A stretch of 64,000 nucleotides of DNA from Flavobacteriales bacterium UBA1986 (GTDB lineage Bacteria > Bacteroidota > Bacteroidia > Flavobacteriales_G > Salibacteraceae). Below the pieces are notes generated by a model. It had not been told where the DNA came from. It worked only from the letters and a program-made list of their open reading frames with translations, and ran no database searches. Every line of letters begins with the position of its first letter. Within the stretch, counting starts at the first letter, position 1. Of this stretch, positions 43,677 to 53,216 are shown one piece after another. Location: contig DDDG01000006.1 in the NCBI GenBank assembly GCA_002336245.1, positions 186,001 through 250,000 on the forward strand, in the 5' to 3' direction. Made by a program: the position numbers and the translations under genes.

Positions 43677-46669
43677 TTATCCTGCAAACTTAAGCTGTCT
43701 TTATTTGGAAGAGCAGCATAAATGGCTTCCATTATATCTGTGCGGATGTCCATCTCAATCAGCTTCTTGTTGCTCGCATCGGGGTAAACCCTGTTGCTCA
43801 GGAAGATGTAAACGATTTCTTCTTCGGGATCTGCCCAAGCCAAGGTTCCTGTAAAGCCGGAATGACCAAAACTATCGAAGGAGACGCATTCGCAGGTTGG
43901 ACCGGGGCCGCCATCCTTCACGGGCTTATCGAAACCTGCACCCCGACGGTTGTCTTCGCAGTATTGGCAATCTGTGAACTCTTTTACTGTGTGTTCGGTC
44001 AAATAGCGCTTTCCGCCATATTCGCCCCAATTCAGAAGCATCTGCATCATCTTGGCTAAATCGTTCGCGTTGCTGAACAGTCCGGCATGACCGGCCACTC
44101 CACCCAACATTGCCGAGCCTGGGTCGTGCACCTCAGCGTGAATTTGCGCCTTTCGAAAATGCATGTCGTACTCAGTGGGCACCACTTCATTCAAGCCAAA
44201 CTTCTCTCTGGGTAGAAAAGTGGTTCGATCCATTCCCAAGGGAGCGTAGAACTGCTCGTCGGCAAAGATGTTCAAGGGCTGACCAGAACGCTCTTCAATG
44301 ATTCGCTTCAAGAAATAATAACCCAAGTCGCTGTACTTGTACTCCTTCTTTTTGAGCGGTGTTTCAAGAATCTTTTTTAAAATCTCCAATTCTGTGTCGC
44401 GGTGGGCAAAGAGCTTGGGGGTAACCCGATTGGGATACATTTCAGATTCAGCCAAACTGAAATACTCATAGCGCAGGTGCCCGTCAACCATCGCATCCTT
44501 GTAAAATGGAATCCATGGAGCCAAACCCGCTTGATGCGACAGCATCTCACGAATCTTGATGTCGATGTATTCGGAGGAATCTGGAATGATGTCGCCGAGG
44601 TAAAAGCAGATGTCGTCGTCTAAGTCGGCCTTGCCCCACTCTTGCAGTTTCATAAAGGACAGCGTTGAGGCCGCAATTTTTGTGATGCTGGCAATGTCGT
44701 AGAGGTCGGAACCGCGAACGGCTCGCTTGTTCTCATAAGTATGATATCCAAAGCTCTTGTTGTAGATGACCTTCCCTTCTTTGGCTACCAGAATCTGGCA
44801 ACCCGGATAGGCCAGTTTATCGATTCCCTTTTGGGCAATTTCATCAATCTTCGCCAACTTATAAGCTGGGATTCCTAGCTCCTCAGGCATACAGTACTTC
44901 AAACGTATCTGCTCAGAAGATTCACTTCCCAATCCACTTTCAAAATTGCTGGTTCCAACCGGAAGCTTTCCATTGAAGGGAATGCCACCAAAAATTGCTT
45001 GCGCTGCAGCTTTCTGTTCCATCTCACCATCTGAAAAGGACAGCACAATGCCTGCGAACATCGAGTCGTTTGGAAAATACTTCAATCCGTAGGGGTTTCC
45101 ATGGAATGCCAAGACACTCTCCTTGCCATCGGTAAGACTGGCAATGTTCTTCACAGCCTCTTCATTAACTCCAAACTTCTTTCTTGGATATTGCGAGGTT
45201 TTGTGGAAGGAGAAAATCAGTAGATCATATTTTTTCAGACTGTCTTTGATCAGAAGAATGTTCTCCGGACTCTCTGCTTTAGCGATTCTGAAAGTCTTGA
45301 GAGATGTGTATAATTTGGCTGTGCGCTCGAAAGGCGTTTCTTGAAGTTCGCCTACGCTCACAACAGCAATCTTCTGCGTTTTTAAGCCTTTGAGCGGAAG
45401 CAGTGTATTCTCATTTCGAACAACTGTAATGGAAGCTTCGCGCAATTGATTGTTCAGCAAGCGGTACTGTCGCTTCTTCATATCCTGCGCAAGACCTTCC
45501 ACTTTCACTTCTTTTCTCTCATGAAGTCCCAACCAGCGTTTGGTTTCAAGAATTCTTCGCACGTGCATATTGAGTTCATCCTCACTCAAATCACCTGAGT
45601 CCAAAGCCTTCGAAATCACTTCAATCGCTTTCGGTACATCTTCAGGAAAGAGCAAAACATCGTTTCCTGCTTTTAGCGCAAAAAGGTCCACTTCACCTGG
45701 CTTGAAATAGCTTGCCACTCCTTTCATGTTCAAGGCATCGGTGAAGCGCAAGCCTTTAAACTTCAATTCATTTTCAAGAAGGTCGGTCACGATTTTCCGC
45801 GACAAGGTGCTGGCCCTTTCTTCCGTGGAATCCAGCGCAGGAATGTTGAGATGGGCAATCATCATGGAACCCAAACCTCCGTCGATCAATTCTCTAAAAG
45901 GGAAGAGCTCAATTTCATCGAGACGTTCTCTGTTGTGTTTGATGGTTGGAAGACTCTTGTGGGAATCGGAATCCGTATCTCCGTGTCCGGGAAAGTGTTT
46001 CCCGCAAGCCAACACACCTTCGTCTTGCATTCCGCGCATATATGCCATGCCCGCTCTGGCTACCGCCTCTTTGTTTTCTCCGAACGAACGCGAATTGATG
46101 ACCGGATTGTTCGGGTTGTTGTTGATGTCAATGACCGGAGCAAAATTCACATGCACTCCCAAACGCTTGCATTGCTCGGCAATCTGCTGACCCATTTTAT
46201 AAATCAAACGCTCATCTTGAATCGCACCCAAAGCCATTTGTCGTGGATATTTCGGGACGGAATCCAAGCGCATGGCCAAACCCCATTCGGCATCCATTCC
46301 AATCATCAGCTGTACATCTGCCTTCGCTTGATAGCGGTTGGTGAGTTTTGCCTGACGTACTGGACCTCCTTGAAAGAAGATGAGTCCGCCAATTTTTTGC
46401 TTCTCAATGAGGCGATCGATTTGCTTGTAATGCTCTTCGTCTTTGTTCGAATAGGCGGCCACCATAAACAGTTGACCGATTTTTTCTTCGCGGGAAAGTC
46501 CGTTGAGCACACTGTCGACCCAATTGCTGTCGATGCCTGCAAAGGGCGGACGACGGAAGGATTCCAACTTCTCTTTGGCCTGCTCATCTTTTGCAAGAGC
46601 AGTGAATTGAGCACTGATGGTAAAACTTAGACTGGTGAGTAGGACGGAAATAAAAAGACTTCGGAGCAT
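43673..46669 (-). CDS. GH3 (NagZ-like) / serine beta-lactamase-family fusion, secreted
   Basis: The 998-residue protein has a signal peptide (ending TISAQ). The N-terminal GH3 domain is of the NagZ type: IGMDAEWGLAMRLDSV, ACGKHFPGHGDTDSDSHKSL (the His/Asp acid-base loop) and LRFTDALNMKGV (nucleophile Asp). The GH3 C-domain runs to ~570. The C-terminal ~370 residues are a class-C beta-lactamase/esterase fold with DIASITKIAAS (SxxK), YSDLGYYFL (Y-x-N/D) and GHSGFTGT (KTG-like box). This fusion is widespread in Bacteroidota and is thought to work on cell-wall fragments in the periplasm. It is co-transcribed with bshA. Confidence 0.88.
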   Translation of the reverse strand: MLRSLFISVLLTSLSFTISAQFTALAKDEQAKEKLESFRRPPFAGIDSNWVDSVLNGLSREEKIGQLFMVAAYSNKDEEHYKQIDRLIEKQKIGGLIFFQGGPVRQAKLTNRYQAKADVQLMIGMDAEWGLAMRLDSVPKYPRQMALGAIQDERLIYKMGQQIAEQCKRLGVHVNFAPVIDINNNPNNPVINSRSFGENKEAVARAGMAYMRGMQDEGVLACGKHFPGHGDTDSDSHKSLPTIKHNRERLDEIELFPFRELIDGGLGSMMIAHLNIPALDSTEERASTLSRKIVTDLLENELKFKGLRFTDALNMKGVASYFKPGEVDLFALKAGNDVLLFPEDVPKAIEVISKALDSGDLSEDELNMHVRRILETKRWLGLHERKEVKVEGLAQDMKKRQYRLLNNQLREASITVVRNENTLLPLKGLKTQKIAVVSVGELQETPFERTAKLYTSLKTFRIAKAESPENILLIKDSLKKYDLLIFSFHKTSQYPRKKFGVNEEAVKNIASLTDGKESVLAFHGNPYGLKYFPNDSMFAGIVLSFSDGEMEQKAAAQAIFGGIPFNGKLPVGTSNFESGLGSESSEQIRLKYCMPEELGIPAYKLAKIDEIAQKGIDKLAYPGCQILVAKEGKVIYNKSFGYHTYENKRAVRGSDLYDIASITKIAASTLSFMKLQEWGKADLDDDICFYLGDIIPDSSEYIDIKIREMLSHQAGLAPWIPFYKDAMVDGHLRYEYFSLAESEMYPNRVTPKLFAHRDTELEILKKILETPLKKKEYKYSDLGYYFLKRIIEERSGQPLNIFADEQFYAPLGMDRTTFLPREKFGLNEVVPTEYDMHFRKAQIHAEVHDPGSAMLGGVAGHAGLFSNANDLAKMMQMLLNWGEYGGKRYLTEHTVKEFTDCQYCEDNRRGAGFDKPVKDGGPGPTCECVSFDSFGHSGFTGTLAWADPEEEIVYIFLSNRVYPDASNKKLIEMDIRTDIMEAIYAALPNKDSLSLQDK

Positions 46670-46778
46670 AGGAATGTGAATGCTTAAAAATACATTTCAG
46701 CCTAGGGCTAAAATGGTGCCGCAGTCGCACTTATAAACAAGTGGAGGTGGACTGAGATCAAGCAGAATTTCCTGCAAT

Positions 46779-46816
46779 AAAAAAGCCCCATCGCATTGCA
46801 ACAGGGCTCTTTTTAG
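46779..46816. terminator. Bidirectional hairpin terminator
   Basis: AAAAAAGCCC and GGGCTCTTTTT arms enclose a loop of about 15 bases. It lies just after the leftward Hsp20 gene and ends its transcript. Confidence 0.65.
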
Positions 46817-46840
46817 AATCTAAACTTACTTACCTAAACA

Positions 46841-47287
46841 CTACTTGATGTCGATCAAGCGAGAAGTCTTGTTTTCCTTCTCAACCAATTTTGGAATTGA
46901 AACCTTGAGAATACCGTCGGTATAATTGGCCTCAATTTTATCTGCTTTCACCTTTCCTTCTGGAAGACTGAAATTTCGTTCGAAGCTCGAGAAGTTGAAT
47001 TCCCGGCGATGCCAGTTGTCTTTGTCTTCAACTTGTTCGTCTTTCATCTCAGCTTTGATGCTGAGCAGGTTTTCGTTCAACTCAACATGGAAGTTTTCTT
47101 TGTTCATTCCAGGTGCAGCCAACTCCAACTCATAAGAAGACTCAGTTTCTTTGATGTTTACTGCAGGAGTGTTGGAACGTTCCTTCAACCAGTTTCTGTT
47201 TGAGAAGTCGGCAAAATCTCTTCCGAAGAAATCGTCGAACAAGTTTGATACTGCTGGGGCTGTGTGTCGTCTTTTAATGATAGTCAT
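46841..47287 (-). CDS. Small heat-shock protein (Hsp20/IbpA family)
   Basis: From ATG 47287 the protein is 148 residues (MTIIKRRHTAPAV...); an earlier in-frame start would add an unrelated 12 residues. The alpha-crystallin domain spans ~35-140: YELELAAPGMNKENFHVELN, the positive-charged loop WHRREFNFSSFERNFSLPEG and the closing DGILKVSIPK. ATP-independent holdase for denatured proteins. It is monocistronic. No CIRCE or heat-shock sigma box was recognised upstream. Confidence 0.9.
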   Translation of the reverse strand: MTIIKRRHTAPAVSNLFDDFFGRDFADFSNRNWLKERSNTPAVNIKETESSYELELAAPGMNKENFHVELNENLLSIKAEMKDEQVEDKDNWHRREFNFSSFERNFSLPEGKVKADKIEANYTDGILKVSIPKLVEKENKTSRLIDIK

Positions 47288-47500
47288 GATTTTGTTTTTT
47301 GGTTGATTATTGATTTCCACCACTTGTTCAATTCCAAGACCAATCCATTTTCGCCCTCATTATCGGAAAAAAAGTCAGATTAATCCGAATATTGCATGTC
47401 GAACTGTCTGATTATCAATATTTAACATGCTAAAATTGCAGCTTTAGTGACAATTCAGCTGCTGTGGAAATATCAAAAATTCTCCCTTCTTTGCATTCGA

Positions 47501-49108
47501 ATGTCTCCGATGAACCCAATCATGCGCGATCGAATTCTGATCTTTCTTTTAGGAAGCATCTTTTTCCTTCCATTCCTCGGCAACGTGCATCTCTTCGATT
47601 GGGACGAGATCAATTTCGCGGAAGCTGCTCGGGAGATGATTGTGACGGGCAAGTACTATATGGTGCAAATCAATTATTTGCCCTTTTGGCAAAAGCCACC
47701 GCTCTTCATCTGGATGCAGGCACTCTCCATGAACCTCTTCGGCATCGGTGAGTACGGAGCTCGTTTCCCGAATGCTGTATGCGGAATCATAAGCCTACTC
47801 ACCTTTTATGAAATCGGGCGAAGAGAGCACGACCGAAAGTTTGGCTTTTACTGGGCCTTGGCTTATTTAGCTTCACTCCTGCCCCACCTCTACTTCAAGT
47901 CGGGAATCATGGACCCTTGGTTCAATTACTTCATCTTCCTAAGCGTTTATTTCTTCTATCGCTACGCCAAAGACTCCACTTCCAGCTGGAAACTCCTTTT
48001 TCTATCGGCGAGTTTCTCGGGTTTGGGAATCATGACGAAAGGTCCGGTGGCCTTGCTCATGCTTGGCCTTACCGTTCTGTGCATCACTTTGGTTCAGAAA
48101 AAGTGGTTGTTCCGCTCCATGCGCGATTTGCTCATCTTCTGTTCTGGACTTTTGCTGTTTGGTGGTTTTTGGTTTCTGGAAGAAATTCTCTCCGGGCGCT
48201 CCTTCATCATCGAGCAGTTCATCACTTACCAGATCAAACTTCTTCAAACCGAAGATGCCGGTCATGCCGGGCCCTTCTTCTACCATCCCTTGGTGGTGCT
48301 CATCGGCTGCTTTCCCATTTCAGTATTCGCGCTCACAAAACTCTTCAAGTTTAAAAGCCTGAAGGAACATTCCATGGCTGCTTGGATGATCGCACTTTTC
48401 TGGTTGGTTTTGCTGGTGTTCTCCATCGTTCAAACCAAAATTGTGCACTACAGCAGTCTGGCCTATTTACCGCTTTCGTACCTCGCTGCTTACAGCTTAA
48501 AAGATCGAATTTCTGGTCTGCAGTTTTCGAAAGTCATCCGCATTGTTCTGCCAATCATTGGCATTGCGCTTTTGTTGATTTTCATTGCCCTGCCATACCT
48601 CGGCATGCACATCGAAATTCTGCGAGGACTTGAAATCAAAGATCCCTTTGCCCGCGGGAATTTAGAAGCAGAAGTTGTCTGGTCCTTTCTAGACTTTTCG
48701 GTTGCATTGCTTTTTGCCCTGAGTCTGATTCTTTACTTCAGCAAGAAGACTCCCCTTTGGATTCCATTGATTTCAAATGCGCTGAGCGTTGCACTGCTTT
48801 TGATTCTTTTTGTGCCTAAGATTGAAGCCTACTCTCAGCGCAGCGCCATTGAATTCTACAAAGAGCAGCAAGGGAAGGATGTGTACGTTGCTCCATTGGG
48901 TTACAAAAGCTACGCTCATCTGTTTTACACAGCAAAGCAAATCCCAACAGACTCCCTTCATCACGATGTAAATTGGTTGACTTCGGGAAAAGCAGACCGT
49001 CCCACTCGATTCATCTCCAAGGTTCAGCACGAAGAAACTTTCATTTCCAGCGGGAAGTTGAAGGTGATTGGAAGAAAGAATGGCTTCGTATTTTACGAAA
49101 GGAAATAG
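47501..49108 (+). CDS. GT39/ArnT-like membrane glycosyltransferase
   Basis: The protein is about 535 residues from ATG 47501; a GTG 18 codons upstream is unlikely. It is a polytopic inner-membrane enzyme that uses a polyprenyl-phosphate-linked sugar. The family signature is in the first periplasmic loop, FDWDEINFAEAAREMIVTGK, followed by FWQKPPLFIWMQ and GARFPNAVCGIISLL. About 12 membrane helices are visible and a ~100-residue C-terminal soluble part (YKEQQGKDVYVAPLGY). The acceptor (lipid A, protein or glycan) cannot be told. It is monocistronic. Confidence 0.85.
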   Translation: MSPMNPIMRDRILIFLLGSIFFLPFLGNVHLFDWDEINFAEAAREMIVTGKYYMVQINYLPFWQKPPLFIWMQALSMNLFGIGEYGARFPNAVCGIISLLTFYEIGRREHDRKFGFYWALAYLASLLPHLYFKSGIMDPWFNYFIFLSVYFFYRYAKDSTSSWKLLFLSASFSGLGIMTKGPVALLMLGLTVLCITLVQKKWLFRSMRDLLIFCSGLLLFGGFWFLEEILSGRSFIIEQFITYQIKLLQTEDAGHAGPFFYHPLVVLIGCFPISVFALTKLFKFKSLKEHSMAAWMIALFWLVLLVFSIVQTKIVHYSSLAYLPLSYLAAYSLKDRISGLQFSKVIRIVLPIIGIALLLIFIALPYLGMHIEILRGLEIKDPFARGNLEAEVVWSFLDFSVALLFALSLILYFSKKTPLWIPLISNALSVALLLILFVPKIEAYSQRSAIEFYKEQQGKDVYVAPLGYKSYAHLFYTAKQIPTDSLHHDVNWLTSGKADRPTRFISKVQHEETFISSGKLKVIGRKNGFVFYERK

Positions 49109-49215
49109 CGCTTTCTAAGCTCTTGAAAATCTGGAATATGTAATCTACCTTAGGTTTCAATCTGGGATAGCCGAAAACCAAAAAAAGAGTAGGTCCATCG
49201 AATCACCACACAATT

Positions 49216-49857
49216 ATGACTGAACAAGAAGAATCGAACAAAGCTCAAACTCCTTACGATCAACACGAAGCGGGCTTCATTGCCGATGCCCCAAGCGCAA
49301 AACGCGTAGGCTTTGGCACTCGATTGGGCGCCTATATATTGGACATTATCATTGGCGGAGCGCTCGGTGGATTGATTGGTATGTTTACTGGACTTGAATT
49401 CGCCAAGGCGCTTTTGGGTGAGGCCTCTGTTGAAGAGAGTATGAATATGCTCAGCGACTACTCAGGAATGTTGGCCATGGTTTTTGGAGCCATTGCAGGC
49501 ATGACACTTATGTTTTTGTTCTTCATTTTGATGGAATCCCTATTGGGGCAGTCGCCTGGGAAAATAATTTTAGGCATTAAAATCGGAAACCAGTATGGAA
49601 CGCATGCCTCTACCGGCAGTCTTTTCGCAAGAGCCTTCTTCAAATACTTCGGCACGATTATGAGCCTTCTCGCTGGAATCAGCGGCATCGCCATACTTTC
49701 TTCCGTTGGTTCTTTTGGCGCTTTCATCATCTTCATCGGTTTCTTCTTCGCGCTGAGCGAAAACAAGCTCACTTTTCATGATATGATCGCAAAACGGCGG
49801 TTTTTAAGAAGTCGGAAATGGGCTGATCGCAGAAAAGCGCACCTTGCTCATTATTGA
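49216..49857 (+). CDS. RDD-family membrane protein
   Basis: The 213-residue protein has the RDD motif region GFGTRLGAYILDIIIGGALG (R, D and D of the first helix). The later conserved block is QSPGKIILGIKIGNQYG, with SLFARAFFKYFGT. Three to four membrane helices are present. The function of the family is unsettled; transport has been suggested. It is monocistronic with a basic tail. Confidence 0.8.
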   Translation: MTEQEESNKAQTPYDQHEAGFIADAPSAKRVGFGTRLGAYILDIIIGGALGGLIGMFTGLEFAKALLGEASVEESMNMLSDYSGMLAMVFGAIAGMTLMFLFFILMESLLGQSPGKIILGIKIGNQYGTHASTGSLFARAFFKYFGTIMSLLAGISGIAILSSVGSFGAFIIFIGFFFALSENKLTFHDMIAKRRFLRSRKWADRRKAHLAHY

Positions 49858-49913
49858 TAAGCCTTACCATACAAACGCCTTATTTAAATAGGCCTCACAT
49901 ATAAGTTGTTGTA

Positions 49914-50489
49914 ATGTCTTTTAAATTAAAAATTGAGCGAAGAACCGCGCTGAACTACAGGCGTGCAGTCAAATATGTACTTTACTCCACGGGAGAAGTC
50001 TTTCTGATCTTTTTAGGGATTCTCATTGCCATTTATTTTAACGGTAGAAGTGAGACCATCCGCAATGAAGAGAAGATCAAGAAAATTTTCGCGGAAATTC
50101 AAAACAACCTTGCCAAGGAAATTGAAGAAACAACAAACATTATTGCTTGGTATGCGGAAAATGATTCACTCACCACATTGGTGATAAATGATAAAGCAAC
50201 CGCACAGGATTACATATCAAACGAAAAGCTGCAATTTCTAATCACGCACGCTGAAGTGATTACATTTCGAAGAAATGGTTATACACTCTTGCAGCGGAAT
50301 TACAACATATTACCCGATCGATATTATTCGCTACTGCCTAAAATTGATAGCATTTACATAGCGGATTACAGCAGATGTATACTTCGGAAGGGACAAGGAG
50401 ATCCTACGAAAACGAGAATTCACCAAACAAAAAACAATCAAAATGAGACGAAAACTCTACGAAGAACAGAAGTTAAAACTATAACTTAA
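49914..50489 (+). CDS. DUF6090-like membrane-anchored protein, C-terminus possibly frameshifted
   Basis: The 191-residue protein has one N-terminal helix in the context YVLYSTGEVFLIFLGILIAI, typical of DUF6090-like proteins of flavobacteria, followed by a coiled helical domain. After about residue 155 (IYIADYSR) the text becomes low-complexity (GQGDPTKTRIHQTKNNQ), whereas the +1 frame there reads more like protein (YFGRDKEILRKREFTKQ). A frameshift near 50370 is therefore possible but not proven. Local base composition is more A/T-rich than the neighbours. The function is unknown. Confidence 0.5.
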   Translation: MSFKLKIERRTALNYRRAVKYVLYSTGEVFLIFLGILIAIYFNGRSETIRNEEKIKKIFAEIQNNLAKEIEETTNIIAWYAENDSLTTLVINDKATAQDYISNEKLQFLITHAEVITFRRNGYTLLQRNYNILPDRYYSLLPKIDSIYIADYSRCILRKGQGDPTKTRIHQTKNNQNETKTLRRTEVKTIT

Positions 50490-50516
50490 ATTTAAGCTCG
50501 AAAAGTCCAGATTAGT

Positions 50517-51026
50517 TTGAAGACGTACAATCATGCTACTGGATATCATGCAAATACTTGGTTTCAAAATCTTGTTCTCGGGTTTTTAATAGATAAGAGT
50601 ATAATGATGTACAGAGCCGACGACAAATGGAAGGGGTTCATTCCATTTTACAACAATGGAGCTCCTTATGGCGGAATCATCAGCACGCCAAGCGCCCTAA
50701 AAGTATATTGCCAAGAATTGCTGAAAAACAATGGAAATCTGTTGCCCAAAACCGTGGTGGATGAAATGCTGACTGAACAAAAAACAAACGATGGAAGCAA
50801 AACGGCTATGGCTCTTGGGTGGTTTAAAGGAGAGCTAGCCGGAAATGAATATTACTGTCATGCCGGAGGCGATGGCGGTTATTACTCTGAAATTAGACTA
50901 TATCCATTTCTAGGTTTGGGAAGTGTCATCATGCTCAATAGTTCTGGAATGACCGACGATCGTATTCTTGATGATCTTGACATCGGTCAATTAAAAAAAG
51001 CTGAGCCCAACAACACTAATCCCTGA
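50517..51026 (+). pseudogene. 3' fragment of a serine hydrolase (beta-lactamase family)
   Basis: Only ~169 codons remain. They correspond to the last half of a class-C beta-lactamase-like hydrolase: GAPYGGIISTPSALKVY, then ALGWFKGELAG, then the third active-site box in CHAGGDGGYYSEIRLYP. The SxxK and YxN boxes and a signal peptide are missing. The only start is a TTG directly after a stop. It lies 28 bases behind the DUF6090-like gene, whose end also looks damaged, and shares its A/T-rich character. The region is probably a deletion scar. Confidence 0.65.
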
Positions 51027-51063
51027 GCTTTTACTTCAGATCCCAAGCAACTTCTAATTCACG

Positions 51064-51156
51064 CTCAACTCCTTGTCCGAAGGAGCGAAGCGATGGCGGA
51101 TCGATGGCGGATCGATTCTCAACTCCTTGTCCGAAGGAGCGAAGCGATGGCGGATC
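51064..51156. repeat. Exact 39-base direct repeat, 54-base period
   Basis: A 39-base segment starting CTCAACTCCTTGTCCGAAGG and ending GATGGCGGATC occurs at 51064-51102 and again at 51118-51156. A shorter extra copy of GATGGCGGATC lies between. TCCGAAGGA and GGCGGAT elements are related in style to the TCCGCC/GGCGGA hairpins of the tRNA-linked repeats 2 kb downstream. There is no coding signal. Confidence 0.75.
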
Positions 51157-51287
51157 AATTCTCAACTCAACTTTTCTTACAGTTGTCCGCGCAGCTCCTG
51201 TACCGGGAGACTCAAGATGACAAGTCGTTTTTTTGGAACGCATGACATAAGAAGTACTTTTGCCTTTCAGCAAATAGGCCCTACTCC

Positions 51288-53174
51288 ATGCAAGAAACAA
51301 GTTCGCTCGATTACCTAAAAGATGTTCTAGAAAACATGCCAAGCGAATGGCTGAAGCTCACAACTCATCGCTTGGATATCTACAACGAAAGCCTAGCGAA
51401 AACTGAATTCATCGAGCAGTTTGAAGACTTGTACAAGAGCCATAACGCTCAAGCTGAAGCACTCAGAGAATTACCCACCGCCTACGACTACATCCGACTT
51501 GGGCACCCACTCTCTTGCCTTCTTGAATGGTTCATCGCCAAATCAAATGCAGAAGATTCTAAAAACGTCATCAGCTTCTCTTCCAGAACAGCACCAATTC
51601 TCGCCATTCTGAGAAAAAACTCTTTGGAGAAAAAGCAAACTCAAATCTGCTACATCGGAGAATTACCAAAACAGTTTGATTCGGAAGTGTTTCGCACTGC
51701 GTACGGCTATTCTTTTGACTTAAAACACGTCGAACGTGCAGAAGAAATACCAAGTTTCGAGGGCACTCAAGTCTTGATTTCTCAAGAATCAGAGCTCGGT
51801 AATTTTGAGCTGAACTCGAACATCGATTTTTCAATTCAATTGCACCAAGCCAAGAATGCAGAGGAAGCTTCTTTGGGAAGCATTCTCATTGCGAATTCAA
51901 AAGCAAAGAACTCCAGTGCTGTTAGCTTGGTAGAATACGTCTCTGAAATCCAGCACGTGCGCAGAAGAGAGACCATTGCGATGACTCCAGCGGATTGTTT
52001 GTCGCTTCTATATAAGCTCACTCACATAGAGTCGACTGAAGCGCTAAAAGGAAGTCGCAAAGAAGATAAATCCATTGTATTGGATTCCATCAAAAGCATC
52101 ACCGGATCAAACACAAAAGCGGTTGTTAGCTCCAGCGGACTTTCCATTCAATACGCGATTATGATGGGCCTCGTGCACCACGCAAGAGAAAAACATCCCG
52201 GAAAAGCCATCAAGTTTGTTGTTCCTCCAAACTGTTACGGCGGAACAAACGATCAAGCCCGACGAGTAGCAGCCTGCATTGAGGACGTTGAAGTGGTGGA
52301 CTTACCTGTAGATGGTGATCACGACATGGTTCAAAGTCTTGAAGTCGTATTGACGCAAATCGCACAGGCCGATGCCATTCCATACATCATTGCCGAAATC
52401 CCAACCAATCCGAGAGTCGAAGTTCCGAATCTCACCGATTTAAAGGCTGTATTGAGTCTCTCACGCAAAACGGCGAATGGAGAAACCGCCGTTGAGCCCG
52501 TATTTATTTTAGATCAAACTTTTTGTCCGAACGTGCTCTTTTTGGGAGAGGGTGAAATACTCTCTACGGTGCAAACCATTTCGTACGTAAGTGGCTCGAA
52601 ATTCCCAAGCGGCGGTAATTGTACCGCTGGTTATTGTGTTGGAAATAAGCACACGAATGCAATGATGGACAAGATTGAATTGCATCTGCATCTCTGCGAT
52701 AATGAAGCCACCGATCTTCAGTATTCAATTTTGGCGAAGCAACTGCCGTCGATGAATCAAAGAATCGCCGATGCTTACCAAAACACCCGTGAATTCGTGA
52801 ACTTCATTCAGGACAATTTACCGGGAGCGAAAATCAATTTTGTTTCAGAAGAATTGGCCGAGCAGGGCTTCACTCCTTCCGTCTTCTCATTGGATCTCCC
52901 CACAAAGGGAAACAGCGATGAAGAAAGAGAAGCTTATAAGAGAGATTTGAATTTGAAACTGATCGATTTGATGATTGGTGAAATCCCAAATGAAAGCAAG
53001 TATTGCGTAAGCTATGGTCAGTTGAAAGGCTGCTACTGGACGATTCCCGCAACCTCTACCCAAGGAACCACCAAAGAAGGCGATAAGGATTACATCGCAC
53101 GTGTTGCACTCTCACCGTCAATGGATCTCGAGCGTCACAAAAAGGTTTTCTCAGATTTTGTCGCCAGCATCTGA
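51288..53174 (+). CDS. Large Cys/Met-metabolism-type PLP enzyme with an N-terminal extension
   Basis: The 628-residue protein has a C-terminal fold-type-I PLP domain of the cystathionine gamma-synthase group (~260-628). The Schiff-base lysine candidate is K438 in YVSGSKFPSGGNCTAGY. Preceding motifs are AVVSSSGLSIQYAIMMGL (phosphate site) and AEIPTNPRVEVPNL (the EIPTNP signature). The first ~250 residues have no recognised family. They look alpha/beta and resemble a degenerate substrate or dimerisation domain. Cystathionine synthases or lyases are usually ~390 residues, so this is a distinct large class. The exact reaction is unknown. The 3' end abuts a GIY-YIG remnant. Confidence 0.75.
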   Translation: MQETSSLDYLKDVLENMPSEWLKLTTHRLDIYNESLAKTEFIEQFEDLYKSHNAQAEALRELPTAYDYIRLGHPLSCLLEWFIAKSNAEDSKNVISFSSRTAPILAILRKNSLEKKQTQICYIGELPKQFDSEVFRTAYGYSFDLKHVERAEEIPSFEGTQVLISQESELGNFELNSNIDFSIQLHQAKNAEEASLGSILIANSKAKNSSAVSLVEYVSEIQHVRRRETIAMTPADCLSLLYKLTHIESTEALKGSRKEDKSIVLDSIKSITGSNTKAVVSSSGLSIQYAIMMGLVHHAREKHPGKAIKFVVPPNCYGGTNDQARRVAACIEDVEVVDLPVDGDHDMVQSLEVVLTQIAQADAIPYIIAEIPTNPRVEVPNLTDLKAVLSLSRKTANGETAVEPVFILDQTFCPNVLFLGEGEILSTVQTISYVSGSKFPSGGNCTAGYCVGNKHTNAMMDKIELHLHLCDNEATDLQYSILAKQLPSMNQRIADAYQNTREFVNFIQDNLPGAKINFVSEELAEQGFTPSVFSLDLPTKGNSDEEREAYKRDLNLKLIDLMIGEIPNESKYCVSYGQLKGCYWTIPATSTQGTTKEGDKDYIARVALSPSMDLERHKKVFSDFVASI

Positions 53175-53204
53175 GCGAAGAACCAAGACGGCAAATTCCT
53201 TCAT
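53172..53204 (-). pseudogene. Remnant of a second GIY-YIG gene (first 11 codons)
   Basis: Leftward from ATG 53204 the codons give MKEFAVLVLRS, aligned with MNEFVVYVLHS at the start of the intact GIY-YIG gene 360 bases away. The DNA upstream of both starts is also a near-copy. The homology ends at the stop of the PLP gene, so the rest of this copy is lost. It is recognisable only because its repeat partner is nearby. Confidence 0.6.
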
Positions 53205-53216
53205 GCCCTTAAATGA

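Noticed and set aside
45851..46630. A 259-codon frame antisense to the GH3/serine hydrolase
   Set aside because: The motifs (KHFPGHGD etc.) are on the other strand; this frame has no start context and no recognisable domain.
51064..51156. A CRISPR array
   Set aside because: There are only two full repeats with a 15-base spacing that itself contains repeat text, and no cas genes are in the window.
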